This document shows, in pieces, positions 6,330-14,500 of a stretch of DNA of 16,368 bases. The notes beneath the pieces are model-generated. The model was not told the DNA's origin. It saw only the letters and a list, made by a program, of their open reading frames with translations, and searched no databases. A program made the position numbers and the translations under genes. The first letter of the stretch is position 1, and every line of letters begins with the position of its first letter. Source of the DNA: CAZAPV01 sp964487195 (lineage in GTDB: Bacteria > Patescibacteriota > Patescibacteriia > SG8-24); contig CAZAPV010000023.1 in NCBI GenBank assembly GCA_964487195.1, positions 1 through 16,368 on the forward strand, read 5' to 3'.

Positions 6330-6956
6330 ATGGAAACGCTTTCAAACGACGCGCACACGCCGCCCGCGGACGGGAAACCGACATTGACGTCGCGGGTACT
6401 CGAGGTCGCCGGCGAATTGCTCCATATCGTGATTATTTCGCTCGCGATCATCGTGCCGGTCCGGTATTTTTTGATTCAGCCGTTTTACGTGAAAGGCGCG
6501 TCGATGGAACCGAATTTTCATGATCATGAATACCTGATCATCGACGAGATCGGCTACCGGTTCCGGGAACCGGCGCGCGGCGAGATCGTCGTGTTCCGCT
6601 ACCCGAACGACCCGCGGGAGTACTTCATCAAGCGCGTGATCGGGCTCCCGGGCGAACGGGTGAAGGTGTCGAACGGCAAGGTGACCGTGTATAATGAAGA
6701 ATATCCGGACGGCAAGACGCTCGATGAACGATCGTACCTCGGCAATGTCGCGACGTCGGGAGAGATCGACCGTCGGCTCGGTCCCGGCGAATATTTCGTG
6801 CTCGGAGACAACCGCGGCGCGAGTCTCGACTCCCGGATCTTCGGCCCGGTGCCGCGCAAGGACATCGTCGGACGCGTGTGGTTCCGCGGCTGGCCGCTCG
6901 ATCGCCTCAAATTTTTTCCGACGATGCCCGAATCGAGCATGTTGACCAGCGTGTAA
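6330..6956 (+). CDS. lepB: Signal peptidase I (type I, Ser/Lys dyad)
   Basis: Membrane-bound protease that removes signal peptides from Sec-exported proteins on the outer face of the membrane. The 208-residue protein has one N-terminal membrane helix (about 31-48) and the S26 family boxes: YVKGASMEPNF with catalytic Ser58, GEIVVFRYP (84-92), FIKRVIGLPGE with catalytic Lys101, and YFVLGDNRGASLDSR (155-169). The length is typical of the compact one-helix forms. The ATG at 6330 is 14 bases after the tRNA CCA and has no Shine-Dalgarno site; tRNA 3' processing would leave a near-leaderless mRNA. hisS follows after 16 bp. The surface proteins at 9237 and 11549, which have AxA-like cleavage sites, are plausible substrates. 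Confidence 0.97.
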   Translation: METLSNDAHTPPADGKPTLTSRVLEVAGELLHIVIISLAIIVPVRYFLIQPFYVKGASMEPNFHDHEYLIIDEIGYRFREPARGEIVVFRYPNDPREYFIKRVIGLPGERVKVSNGKVTVYNEEYPDGKTLDERSYLGNVATSGEIDRRLGPGEYFVLGDNRGASLDSRIFGPVPRKDIVGRVWFRGWPLDRLKFFPTMPESSMLTSV

Positions 6957-6972
6957 CGCCCATTTTTCCACT

Positions 6973-8358
6973 ATGCCGACCAAAATGAAAAAATCTTCTC
7001 CGAAAGCGAAACCGGCGAAAAAGAAAAAAGAAACCCGTCCGGCGGCGCAGCCGGAAGCGGCGCCGAAACCGGCGGTGCGCGTCGGCCCGACACCGCAGAC
7101 GCTGCGCGGCATGCGCGACATCGTCCCGGCGGAGCAGAAATACTGGCGCTACCTGTACCGCAAAGCCGAAGATCTCACCGCGGCGTACGGCTACGAACGG
7201 CTCGACACCCCGATCATCGAAGAGACCGCGCTGTTCGTCCGTACCGTCGGCAAGCAGAGCGACGTCGTGGAGAAAGAGATGTTCTCGTTCCTCGATCGCG
7301 GCAACGAGAATGTCACGCTCCGTCCGGAAGGGACGGCGCCGCTCGCCCGCGCGTACATCAACCACGGGATGGTGAACCTTCCGCAGCCGGTGAAGATGTA
7401 CTACTGGGGGCCGATGTTCCGGTACGAACGACCGCAGCACGGCCGTTTCCGTCAGCACTATCAGTTCGGCGTCGAAGTGTTCGGCGACGCGAACGCGATT
7501 CAGGATTCGGAAATCATCCTGCTCGCACATCTGTTCTACAAAGAGATCGGGATCAAAACGTCGATCCACATCAACAGTCTCGGCTGCGCGCAGTGTCGGC
7601 CGAATTTCGCGAACGAACTGGTGACGTATTACCGTTCGAAGCGGTCGCAGCTGTGCGACGATTGCAAACGCCGTCTCGCGAAAAATCCGCTCCGTCTGCT
7701 CGACTGCAAGGAGCAGGGCTGCCAGCCGGTGAAGGAGGGCGCGCCGCACATCGTCGATTTCCTCGATGAGGAATGCAAGAACCACCTGATGCGCGTGCTC
7801 GAGTATCTGGACGATCTGCAGATTCCGTACGCGCTCACCCCGCACCTGGTGCGCGGCTTCGACTATTACACGCGCACGGTATTCGAGATCATGCTCGCCG
7901 AGGAATCGGAGATGGGACAGATCGCGCTCGGCGGGGGAGGACGCTACGATACGCTCGTCGAACAGCTCGGCGGCCGGCCGACGCCGGCGTGCGGATTCGG
8001 GATCGGGATCGAACGGGTGATCCTCCAGCTGAAGGCGCAGCAGATCGATCCGAAGGACGACCGCCGTCCGGACATCTTCCTCGCCCAGCTCGGCGACGCG
8101 GCGCGCCGCAAGGCGATCAACCTGTTCGAGGAGCTGCGCGCGGGCGGGGTGCAGGCGTCGGCGAACTTCTCGAAAGGCGCGCTCAAATCGCAGCTCGAGA
8201 TCGCGAACCGCCTCGGCGCCAAGTACACGGTGATCCTCGGGCAGAAAGAGGTGATCGACGGCACGGTGCTGATCCGCGACATGGAATCCGGGATGCAGGA
8301 GATCGTCGATTACGCCAAATCGGTCGCCGAGCTTAAAAAGAAACTCGGAAAGTCCTGA
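6973..8358 (+). CDS. hisS: Histidine-tRNA ligase (HisRS, class II) with Lys/Pro/Ala-rich N-terminal extension
   Basis: Charges tRNA-His with histidine using ATP. In this 461-residue protein the catalytic core starts at TLRGMRDIVP (about 43-52). Motif 2 includes YYWGPMFRYERPQHGRFRQ, the histidine-binding signature is LVRGFDYYTRTVFE, and motif 3 includes GFGIGIERV. ALGGGGRYD is also present. An insertion carries Cys pairs (CAQC, CDDC, then LDCKEQGC), as in many bacterial HisRS. The C-terminal anticodon-binding domain covers about 365-455. The first 42 residues are a low-complexity basic extension (KKSSPKAKPAKKKK and following) not found in typical HisRS. The start at 6973 is 16 bp after lepB without a Shine-Dalgarno site; ATG at 6985 would shorten the tail by 4 residues. 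A terminator follows directly. Confidence 0.97.
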   Translation: MPTKMKKSSPKAKPAKKKKETRPAAQPEAAPKPAVRVGPTPQTLRGMRDIVPAEQKYWRYLYRKAEDLTAAYGYERLDTPIIEETALFVRTVGKQSDVVEKEMFSFLDRGNENVTLRPEGTAPLARAYINHGMVNLPQPVKMYYWGPMFRYERPQHGRFRQHYQFGVEVFGDANAIQDSEIILLAHLFYKEIGIKTSIHINSLGCAQCRPNFANELVTYYRSKRSQLCDDCKRRLAKNPLRLLDCKEQGCQPVKEGAPHIVDFLDEECKNHLMRVLEYLDDLQIPYALTPHLVRGFDYYTRTVFEIMLAEESEMGQIALGGGGRYDTLVEQLGGRPTPACGFGIGIERVILQLKAQQIDPKDDRRPDIFLAQLGDAARRKAINLFEELRAGGVQASANFSKGALKSQLEIANRLGAKYTVILGQKEVIDGTVLIRDMESGMQEIVDYAKSVAELKKKLGKS

Positions 8359-8366
8359 CCGTTCGA

Positions 8367-8394
8367 AAAAATGCCCCCAACCAGGGGCATTTTT
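8367..8394 (+). terminator. Intrinsic terminator after hisS
   Basis: The stem ATGCCCC (8371-8377) / GGGGCAT (8384-8390), with a 6-base loop, is extended by AAAA (8367-8370) pairing with TTTT (8391-8394). It begins 8 bases after the hisS stop and separates tRNA-Val-lepB-hisS from rpsU. Confidence 0.9.
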
Positions 8395-8398
8395 AGAT

Positions 8399-8427
8399 TT
8401 GACGCGCGCTCAATGCGATGGTACTCT
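8399..8427 (+). promoter_or_regulatory. Predicted promoter for rpsU-yqeY
   Basis: TTGACG (8399-8404, 5/6), 17-bp spacer, TACTCT (8422-8427, keeps TA...T). Predicted start near 8434, giving a leader of about 53 bases, the longest in the window. The leader begins at an AGGAGG (8433-8438) and contains a 4-bp hairpin GTGC/GCAC (8452-8463). Confidence 0.5.
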
Positions 8428-8470
8428 CTCGTAGGAGGAACTATCCTTATTGTGCACAGGCACGAAAGAA

Positions 8471-8480
8471 AGAGAGGTGA
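8471..8480 (+). promoter_or_regulatory. Ribosome binding site of rpsU
   Basis: AGAGAGGTGA ends 6 bases before GTG 8487, matching well the complement of the 16S rRNA 3' end. It supports the GTG start, for which there is no nearby in-frame ATG. Confidence 0.8.
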
Positions 8481-8486
8481 CTTTTT

Positions 8487-8744
8487 GTGGCAGAAGTGAA
8501 AAGAAAAAAGGGAGAAAGTTTTGAGAGTCTGCTTCGGCGTTTCAGCCGCAAAGTCCAGGACAGCGGACGGATTCTTCAGGCGAAGAAAATCCGCTATCAT
8601 TCCCGGCCGAAGAGCAAAGCCGCGCAGCGCGACGCCGCGCTCCGCCGCGAGCAGCTCCGCGCAAAGCGCGAGTATCTGATCAAGTCCGGCCAGGCGACGG
8701 AAGAAGATTTCCGTCCGGCCCGCCGGTCAGGACGTTCCCGTTAA
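8487..8744 (+). CDS. rpsU: 30S ribosomal protein bS21
   Basis: Small-subunit protein located near the anti-Shine-Dalgarno region of 16S rRNA. The 85-residue protein starts at GTG 8487 after a clear Shine-Dalgarno site. The bS21 signature is plain: VKRKKGESFESLLRRFSRKV and GRILQAKKIRYHSRPKSKA, followed by a basic tail ending RPARRSGRSR. It is longer than the common 58-71-residue forms because of that Arg-rich tail. It has its own predicted promoter, and yqeY follows after 24 bp, a gene order common in bacteria. Having one of the two strong ribosome sites in a mostly SD-poor neighbourhood may matter for its own control. Confidence 0.95.
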   Translation: MAEVKRKKGESFESLLRRFSRKVQDSGRILQAKKIRYHSRPKSKAAQRDAALRREQLRAKREYLIKSGQATEEDFRPARRSGRSR

Positions 8745-8756
8745 CGGACGTCTTTT
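8731..8756 (+). terminator. Weak hairpin + T tract at the rpsU stop (possible attenuator before yqeY)
   Basis: GACGT (8731-8735), 2-base bulge, CCG (8738-8740), loop TTAA (8741-8744, including the rpsU stop), then CGG/ACGTC (8745-8752) and TTTT (8753-8756). A ribosome ending rpsU would cover it, so termination could depend on rpsU translation. The T tract is short, so partial read-through to yqeY is likely. Confidence 0.45.
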
Positions 8757-8768
8757 GTCGTTGCAGTG

Positions 8769-9209
8769 ATGAACACCCGTGAACGGATCGAAAACGATTT
8801 CACGACCGCGATGAAAGCCCGCGCCGGGGCGACAGTCTCGACGCTCCGGATGCTCCGCGCGGCGCTCAAGAACGCCGAAATCGACAAAATGAAGCCGCTC
8901 GAGGAAGCCGATGTCGTCGACGTGATCGGCAAGGAAGTCAAAAAGCTCCGCGACGCGTTCGATTCGTACGTCGCAGGCAAGCGGGACGATCTCGCCGAGA
9001 ATGCGCGTACCGAGATCGCGACGCTCGAAGCGTACCTGCCGGCACAGCTTGACGACGACGCGCTCCGCGCCATCGTCCGCGCGAAGGCCGAAGGCGGGAC
9101 GGCGAAGGATTTCGGGAGGATCATGAACGAGGTGATGAAGGAAGCGAAAGGACGCGCGGACGGATCGAAAGTGAGCAGGTTCGTGAAAGAGGCGCTCGAA
9201 CAAAAATAA
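8769..9209 (+). CDS. yqeY: GatB/YqeY domain-containing protein
   Basis: Small soluble protein of the YqeY family, related to the tail domain of the GatB amidotransferase subunit and often encoded beside rpsU; its precise role is not established. The 146-residue protein, mostly helical, has family motifs TLRMLRAALKNAEI (about 24-37), YLPAQL (about 90-95) and DFGRIMNEVMKEAKGRADGS (about 114-133), then a C-terminal FVKEAL helix. Length is normal for the family. GTG at 8766, directly before the ATG, is an equally possible start; neither has a Shine-Dalgarno site. It is probably co-transcribed with rpsU through a weak hairpin. The first surface-protein gene starts 27 bp after its stop, with no convincing terminator between them. 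Confidence 0.93.
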   Translation: MNTRERIENDFTTAMKARAGATVSTLRMLRAALKNAEIDKMKPLEEADVVDVIGKEVKKLRDAFDSYVAGKRDDLAENARTEIATLEAYLPAQLDDDALRAIVRAKAEGGTAKDFGRIMNEVMKEAKGRADGSKVSRFVKEALEQK

Positions 9210-9236
9210 TAACTCGAGTTTCCAACCCCTTCTTCC

Positions 9237-11543
9237 ATGCTTGGAGGGCGCACGAAACCGAACGGCAGGAGAAAAGCCGCACCGCTGGTGCTCGCAGCTT
9301 TTCTTTTTGCGTTCGTCGTCGTGATCGTCGCGCCGCACGTCGTCCGCGCGCAGCCGAACCTCGGCCTCACCCCGCAGCTCGCGACGGCGACCGGCCTCGC
9401 GACCGTCGACATCCGGATCTACATCGGCCGCGTCGTGAAAGCGTTTCTGGCGCTGCTCGGCATCATCGCCGTGGCGCTCATCATCTACGCGGGATTCCTT
9501 TGGATGACGTCGGCCGGCAATCCGGAGAAGATCGACAGGGCGAAGAAGATCATCATCGACGCCGTGATCGGACTCCTCATCATCCTGTCGGCGTACGCGA
9601 TCGTGGCGTTCATCCTCCACGCGCTCACCGGCGAAGGATACGGCATCATCAGTCCGGGGACGGGGACGACGCAGAATCCGCTTTTGTTCGCGAACCGCGG
9701 CCAGGATCAGCTCGGCAACGGCATCATCGACTATCATTATCCGGAACCGGGGCAGACCGGCGTGCCGCGCAATACGAAGATTTCGATCACGTTCAAGAAG
9801 CCGCTCGCGCTTTCGACCGTATTCAAACATTACGACGACAAGGGGACGTTCTCGACATCCGACGACCAGCTGTGTTCCACCGCGCCGCCGTGCGCGAACG
9901 GGACGCCGGTCGCATCGACCACGGTGCTCGAATTGAACACCGACAATTTCAAAATCATCCCGAACGAATCGCTCGGGAGCGCCGGCACCGGCACGCTCGA
10001 TCAGCAGTTCAACAACCGGTATCCCGATTCCGGCGCGCTCGTGAATCCGGCGCCGGTCGCGAAGGTGACCGCCGTGTCGGCGACATTCGATCCGCTCCAG
10101 GAGCAGACGCTCGTGATGAAACCGGTGCAGCCGCTCGGGAGCGCGACGACCGAAGTGAATTATCGCGTTGCGCTGCGCGGACTCGATACCGGCATCAAGG
10201 CGTGGTCGCTCGATCCGGCGGCCGGCAAGCCGGTCGCAACCGACGCGTTCACGACGATGTATCCCGACGGCTCGTACTACTGGTCGTTCACGACGAGCAC
10301 GACGATCGACACCACCCCGCCGCAGATCGTCGCGGTGATTCCGTTCACGACCCCGACCCCCGGCACGCCGGCGTCGTCGGTGCTCGACCGCAACCAGCTT
10401 TTACAGATCTATTTCAGCGAAGCGGTCGATCCGACCACCGCGAGCGGCGTGATCGGCGGGGGATTCACCAACGTCGATGTGAAAGCGAAATGCCTGCCGA
10501 AGAGCGCGTGCACGCCGCCCGCCGGCGTCGCGGCGACCGATTTTTTCACCGTTCCCGGCACGCTCGCGCTCGGCAACCGCTATCGCACCGCGGAGTTCGT
10601 CCCGAGCGCCCCGTGCGAGGGGATCGCGGAGAATTCCTGCGGCGAACCGGTGTACTGTCTTCCGAAAGATTCGCTGCTGCGCGTCATCGCGAGCGCCGCG
10701 ACGATCGGCACGCAGCCGCCGCAGGCGTCTATCGACAACGGCGTCGAGGACATGGCCGGCAACTCCATGGACGGCAACAACAACGGCGCCGCCGAAGGTC
10801 CGCAGCCGCCTGCGCAGCCGAACGGAAAACAGAACGACTATTATCGCAACGATCCGCCGACCGACCTCGCGCAGGTGAGCGACACCGCGCGCTGGCAGTA
10901 CGTCGTCGGCTCGAACGTCGACCTCACCGTGCCGGTCGTCACGAAGATCGATCCGTTGAGCCCGCCGCCGGATTCCACGCCGTATCCCGCCGGACCGTCG
11001 AGCGTCCCGACCGATCTTCCGGTCGCGGTGACGTGGACCAAGACGATGAGCATCGGTTCGATCCGCACCGGCGGTTTCGACGAGACGAAGATCGCTTACA
11101 CCGATTCCGCGTCGACCGTCGTGCTGCGCTCCCGCGAGTGCGCGAAGACCGGCACCGCGACGTGCACCTCCTCGAGCTGTCCGTGCACGCTGATCGAGCC
11201 GCCCGGATTCTTCATCGATTCCGGCGTCCCGGTCGAAATGCCCACCGGTTCCGGCGCGTACGTTACGGTGATGAAATACATGCATCCAGTGCGGCCGTTT
11301 TTCACCGCGAACGACCTCGGTTACACCGTCGATGATATCGCTGCGTCGCCGTCGAGCATCCCGACATACGTCCCGATCGTCCGCGCCCAGCTGCGCGACA
11401 CCAAACAGAATTGTTTCTGGCCGAGCATGTATCGCACGCCGCAGGGTTCGGAATGCGCGCTGACGTCCGGACAGAACTCCTGCTGCGATAAATCGGGGAC
11501 GTCCGACAGCGCGTTCCTCAGCGCGTGTGCGCCGCTCAAGTGA
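9237..11543 (+). CDS. Surface protein: T4SS pilin-like (TrbC/VirB2-type) hairpin fused to SbsA-like Ig ectodomain
   Basis: A 768-residue exported protein. A signal peptide (hydrophobic 15-32, likely cut near VVRA/QP at 38-39) is followed by PNLGL, a TATGLAT-like segment and two membrane helices: about 68-90 (LLGIIAVALIIYAGFLWM) and 109-130 (VIGLLIILSAYAIVAFIL). A Lys/Asp loop (NPEKIDRAKK) joins them, as in TrbC/VirB2 pilin-like proteins of Patescibacteria. The rest should lie outside: an Ig-like domain starting near GVPRNTKISITFKKPL (about 176-191), a second around LLQIYFSEAVDPTTA (about 388-402), a third around LPVAVTWTKTMS (about 595-606), and a Cys-rich end (ECAKTGTATC, SCPC, NSCCDK). SbsA-like folds are inferred from motif shape. 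ATG 9237 has no Shine-Dalgarno site. The downstream gene begins 5 bp after its stop and is a paralog. Role in attachment is inference. Confidence 0.9.
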   Translation: MLGGRTKPNGRRKAAPLVLAAFLFAFVVVIVAPHVVRAQPNLGLTPQLATATGLATVDIRIYIGRVVKAFLALLGIIAVALIIYAGFLWMTSAGNPEKIDRAKKIIIDAVIGLLIILSAYAIVAFILHALTGEGYGIISPGTGTTQNPLLFANRGQDQLGNGIIDYHYPEPGQTGVPRNTKISITFKKPLALSTVFKHYDDKGTFSTSDDQLCSTAPPCANGTPVASTTVLELNTDNFKIIPNESLGSAGTGTLDQQFNNRYPDSGALVNPAPVAKVTAVSATFDPLQEQTLVMKPVQPLGSATTEVNYRVALRGLDTGIKAWSLDPAAGKPVATDAFTTMYPDGSYYWSFTTSTTIDTTPPQIVAVIPFTTPTPGTPASSVLDRNQLLQIYFSEAVDPTTASGVIGGGFTNVDVKAKCLPKSACTPPAGVAATDFFTVPGTLALGNRYRTAEFVPSAPCEGIAENSCGEPVYCLPKDSLLRVIASAATIGTQPPQASIDNGVEDMAGNSMDGNNNGAAEGPQPPAQPNGKQNDYYRNDPPTDLAQVSDTARWQYVVGSNVDLTVPVVTKIDPLSPPPDSTPYPAGPSSVPTDLPVAVTWTKTMSIGSIRTGGFDETKIAYTDSASTVVLRSRECAKTGTATCTSSSCPCTLIEPPGFFIDSGVPVEMPTGSGAYVTVMKYMHPVRPFFTANDLGYTVDDIAASPSSIPTYVPIVRAQLRDTKQNCFWPSMYRTPQGSECALTSGQNSCCDKSGTSDSAFLSACAPLK

Positions 11544-11548
11544 CGACT

Positions 11549-14500
11549 ATGCCATTGCGTTCCCGCCGACAATTCCGAAGTCGCGCCGTCGCCGCCGTCA
11601 TGGCGGTGAGCGCGGCGTTCGCCACGCGGGCGCTGGCGCAAGCCCCGAACCTCGGACTGCAGTTCGCGACCGCGACCGGCCTCGCCACGACCGACATCCG
11701 CACGATCGTCGGCAGGATCATCAGCTATTTCCTCGGTCTGCTCGGCATCATCGCCGTGGGGATCATCTTGTATGCCGGTTTCCTTTGGATGACCTCCGGC
11801 GGCGACGAACAGAAGATCGGGAAGGCGAAGAAATGGCTGACGAACGCGGTGATCGGCCTCGTCATCATCATGTCGGCGTACGCGATCGCGCGGTTCATCA
11901 TCGGCGCGGTGAGTCCGTCATCGCAGGGGCCGACCGGTGCCGGCGGCTGTCCGGCAGGGCAGACGTGCTCCTCCGGATTCGGTCCGGGCGGCGCGGGTTC
12001 GTTCCGCGTGAACGGGATCGTGCCGTGGGGATCGGGGCCCAACAATGGCGGCTGGCCGAAGAACTACGCGCTTACGGTGAGTTTCAACGCCGCGCCGAAC
12101 GCCGCGAGCGTTACGGCGAAAACCGTGGAGGTCGACAAATGCAACGCGCGGCTCGACGGCAGCGGCAATCCGGCGCCGTTCAATCCCGCATCCTGTGGGG
12201 CGGTCGTGACAGGCACGCTCACGGTCGACGCAAGCAAAGTGCTGTTCCGTCCAAGCGCCACGCCGGGCGCGAACCCCACCGATTTCGAGGCGGATTTCTG
12301 GTACAAGATCCGGCTGCAGGGCGGCGCGATCACCGATGCGATCGGAAGGACGCTGCTCTGCCCGTTCGAGACCGCGGATATCTCCACGTCCGCCGCCGGG
12401 CCTGATTACTGCGACCGCGCCGCCGCGTTCAACGCGATCCGCGACGTGACGGCGCCGACCGTCTCGATCGATTCCCCTGCATCCCCGCCGGCGTTCTGCG
12501 GCGCGCTTCCCGCGCGCATCCGCGCGACCGCGCAGGATGATTTCCTGGTCGCCGGGGTCAATTTTCTTCTGAACGGCGGTACGAGCAGCCTCATTGACGT
12601 GAACGGCAACCCGTCGTCATACAGCGCGAACGGCGCGCTCGCGAATCCGTTCATCGCCGATTCCGTCTACGTCGATATCGCCTCGCTCCAGCCGGGAACG
12701 CAGAAACTGACCGCGGTGGCGCAGGATGGCGTGCCGCTCTCAAGCGCGCCCGCGGAAAAAGATTTCACCGTCAGCGCGCCGCATTGCTGCAATTTGAAAC
12801 AGGACTCGGCGCTCGGAGAGACCGGGATCGACTGCGGCGCGAACTCCGGCTGCGGCGCGTGCAGCGGCGCGAGCTGCACGACCGGCGCGAATTGTTCGTC
12901 CGGCTACTGCGACCCGACGACGCATCAGTGCGCCGCGCATCCGGTGATCGATGACGTCGCACCGCTCGCCGGCGGTCCGGGGACGCTCGTCACGATCATC
13001 GGCCGCGGATTCGGTTCGACCCCGGGCACGGTCACGTTCCTCGGCACGTCCGATCCCGCGGACAACAAGACGGCGCAGGCGTGCGCGCCGCAGGCATGGT
13101 CGGATACCCAAGTCGTCGTCGCGGTGCCGGTCGGCGCAGTGAATGGCGCGATCGAACTGACGACCTCCACCGGCCAATCCGACGCGACCGACGACACGTT
13201 CGGCGCGCAGATCCCGGATTTCACGGTAAATACCGTCACGCTTCCCGGCATCTGTTACCTGTCGCCGTCCTCCGGCGCTCCGGGTTCGCAATTCGTCATC
13301 CATGGCGCCGGTTTCGGCGCCTCGATCGGGACGAGCGCCGCGTTCGTCGGCAGCTTCACTGCGTCGATCGCGAACGGCGGATGGACGCCGACCGCGATCA
13401 CCGCGATCGTGCCGACCGCCCCGGAGAACACCTATCCGGTCACCGTGAACGTCGGCGGCCAGGGTTCAAACAGCTCCAATTTCCTGGTGCAGTCGACCGC
13501 CGCGTCGTCGGCGCCGCGCGTCATTTCGCTGATCCCGGATTCCGGGCCGGTCGGTTCGTACGTGACGATCCAGGGAACGGGGTTCGGCACGCGGAAGGGG
13601 ACGGTGAAGTTCTATTACGATTCCGGCACGACGCATGAAGTCGCGCTCGGGGAAGATCCCGTCTGCAACGACAACTGGCACGACAATTACGTCGTCGTGA
13701 AAGTGCCGCAGGGGTATCAGCCCGATCCGACCAATCCGGTGAACGCGGTCGTCACCTCCTCGGCCGGCGTGCTCCATCGGGTCGAAGTACAGACCGCAGC
13801 GCCGTCGCAGACGAGCAACAGCGACGTCACGTTCGCGATCACGAACGCGCCGCCGCGTCCGGGGATCTGCGCCATCGAGCCGGACAACGGTCCGCCGGGG
13901 ATTTCTATCAGCGTCACCGGCGAAGGATTCGGAACCGGACCAGGTTCAGGCACCGCGTTTCCGAGGAACAGCGTCGAATTTTATAAGACGAACGCGCTGC
14001 ATTGTTTGACGCATCCGTCCGTCTCTTGCACGGTCGCGGGCGCCAGCTGCGCGAATCCGGCGGACGGGACGTGCGTGCCGACGACCGTCACCGCGAACGG
14101 TTACAGCACATGGAGTCCGACGAACGTCGGCGCGATCGTCGGCGGCGACCGCACCAACAAGAGCACCTGGCCGGCGACCGGTCCCGCATACGTGATCGCG
14201 ACCAACCAGTTGAGCACCAACGCGATCCCTTTCAAGGTGCAGGATTGCAACGAGTCGGGCGCGGCGTGCGCCGCCGGCACTATCTGCTGCGCGAACGGCG
14301 CATGCCAGACGAGCTGCGTCCCGCCGGCGCGGGTGAGCGCGTACGGCTGGCTGTTCAGCACCGACGTTCTCCCGTCGCTCCCGGTCGTCGTCGAACGCGC
14401 ATCCTGCGACGCCACCGCGTCGGTGCCGGTGCTCCAATCGCCGTCGCCGTTCAGGGATACCGCCGACGCGTGCGTGAACGCTTCGTTCTACGTCGAGTTC

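Noticed and set aside
8450..8524. A 24-codon leader peptide starting at TTG 8450 after AGGAGG
   Set aside because: Spacing of 11 bases to a weak TTG start, and it overlaps the rpsU ribosome site and start out of frame; not convincing without comparative data.
9211..9220. Palindrome AACTCGAGTT after yqeY
   Set aside because: A 10-bp palindrome is expected several times by chance in 16 kb and has no loop or T tract to act as a terminator.
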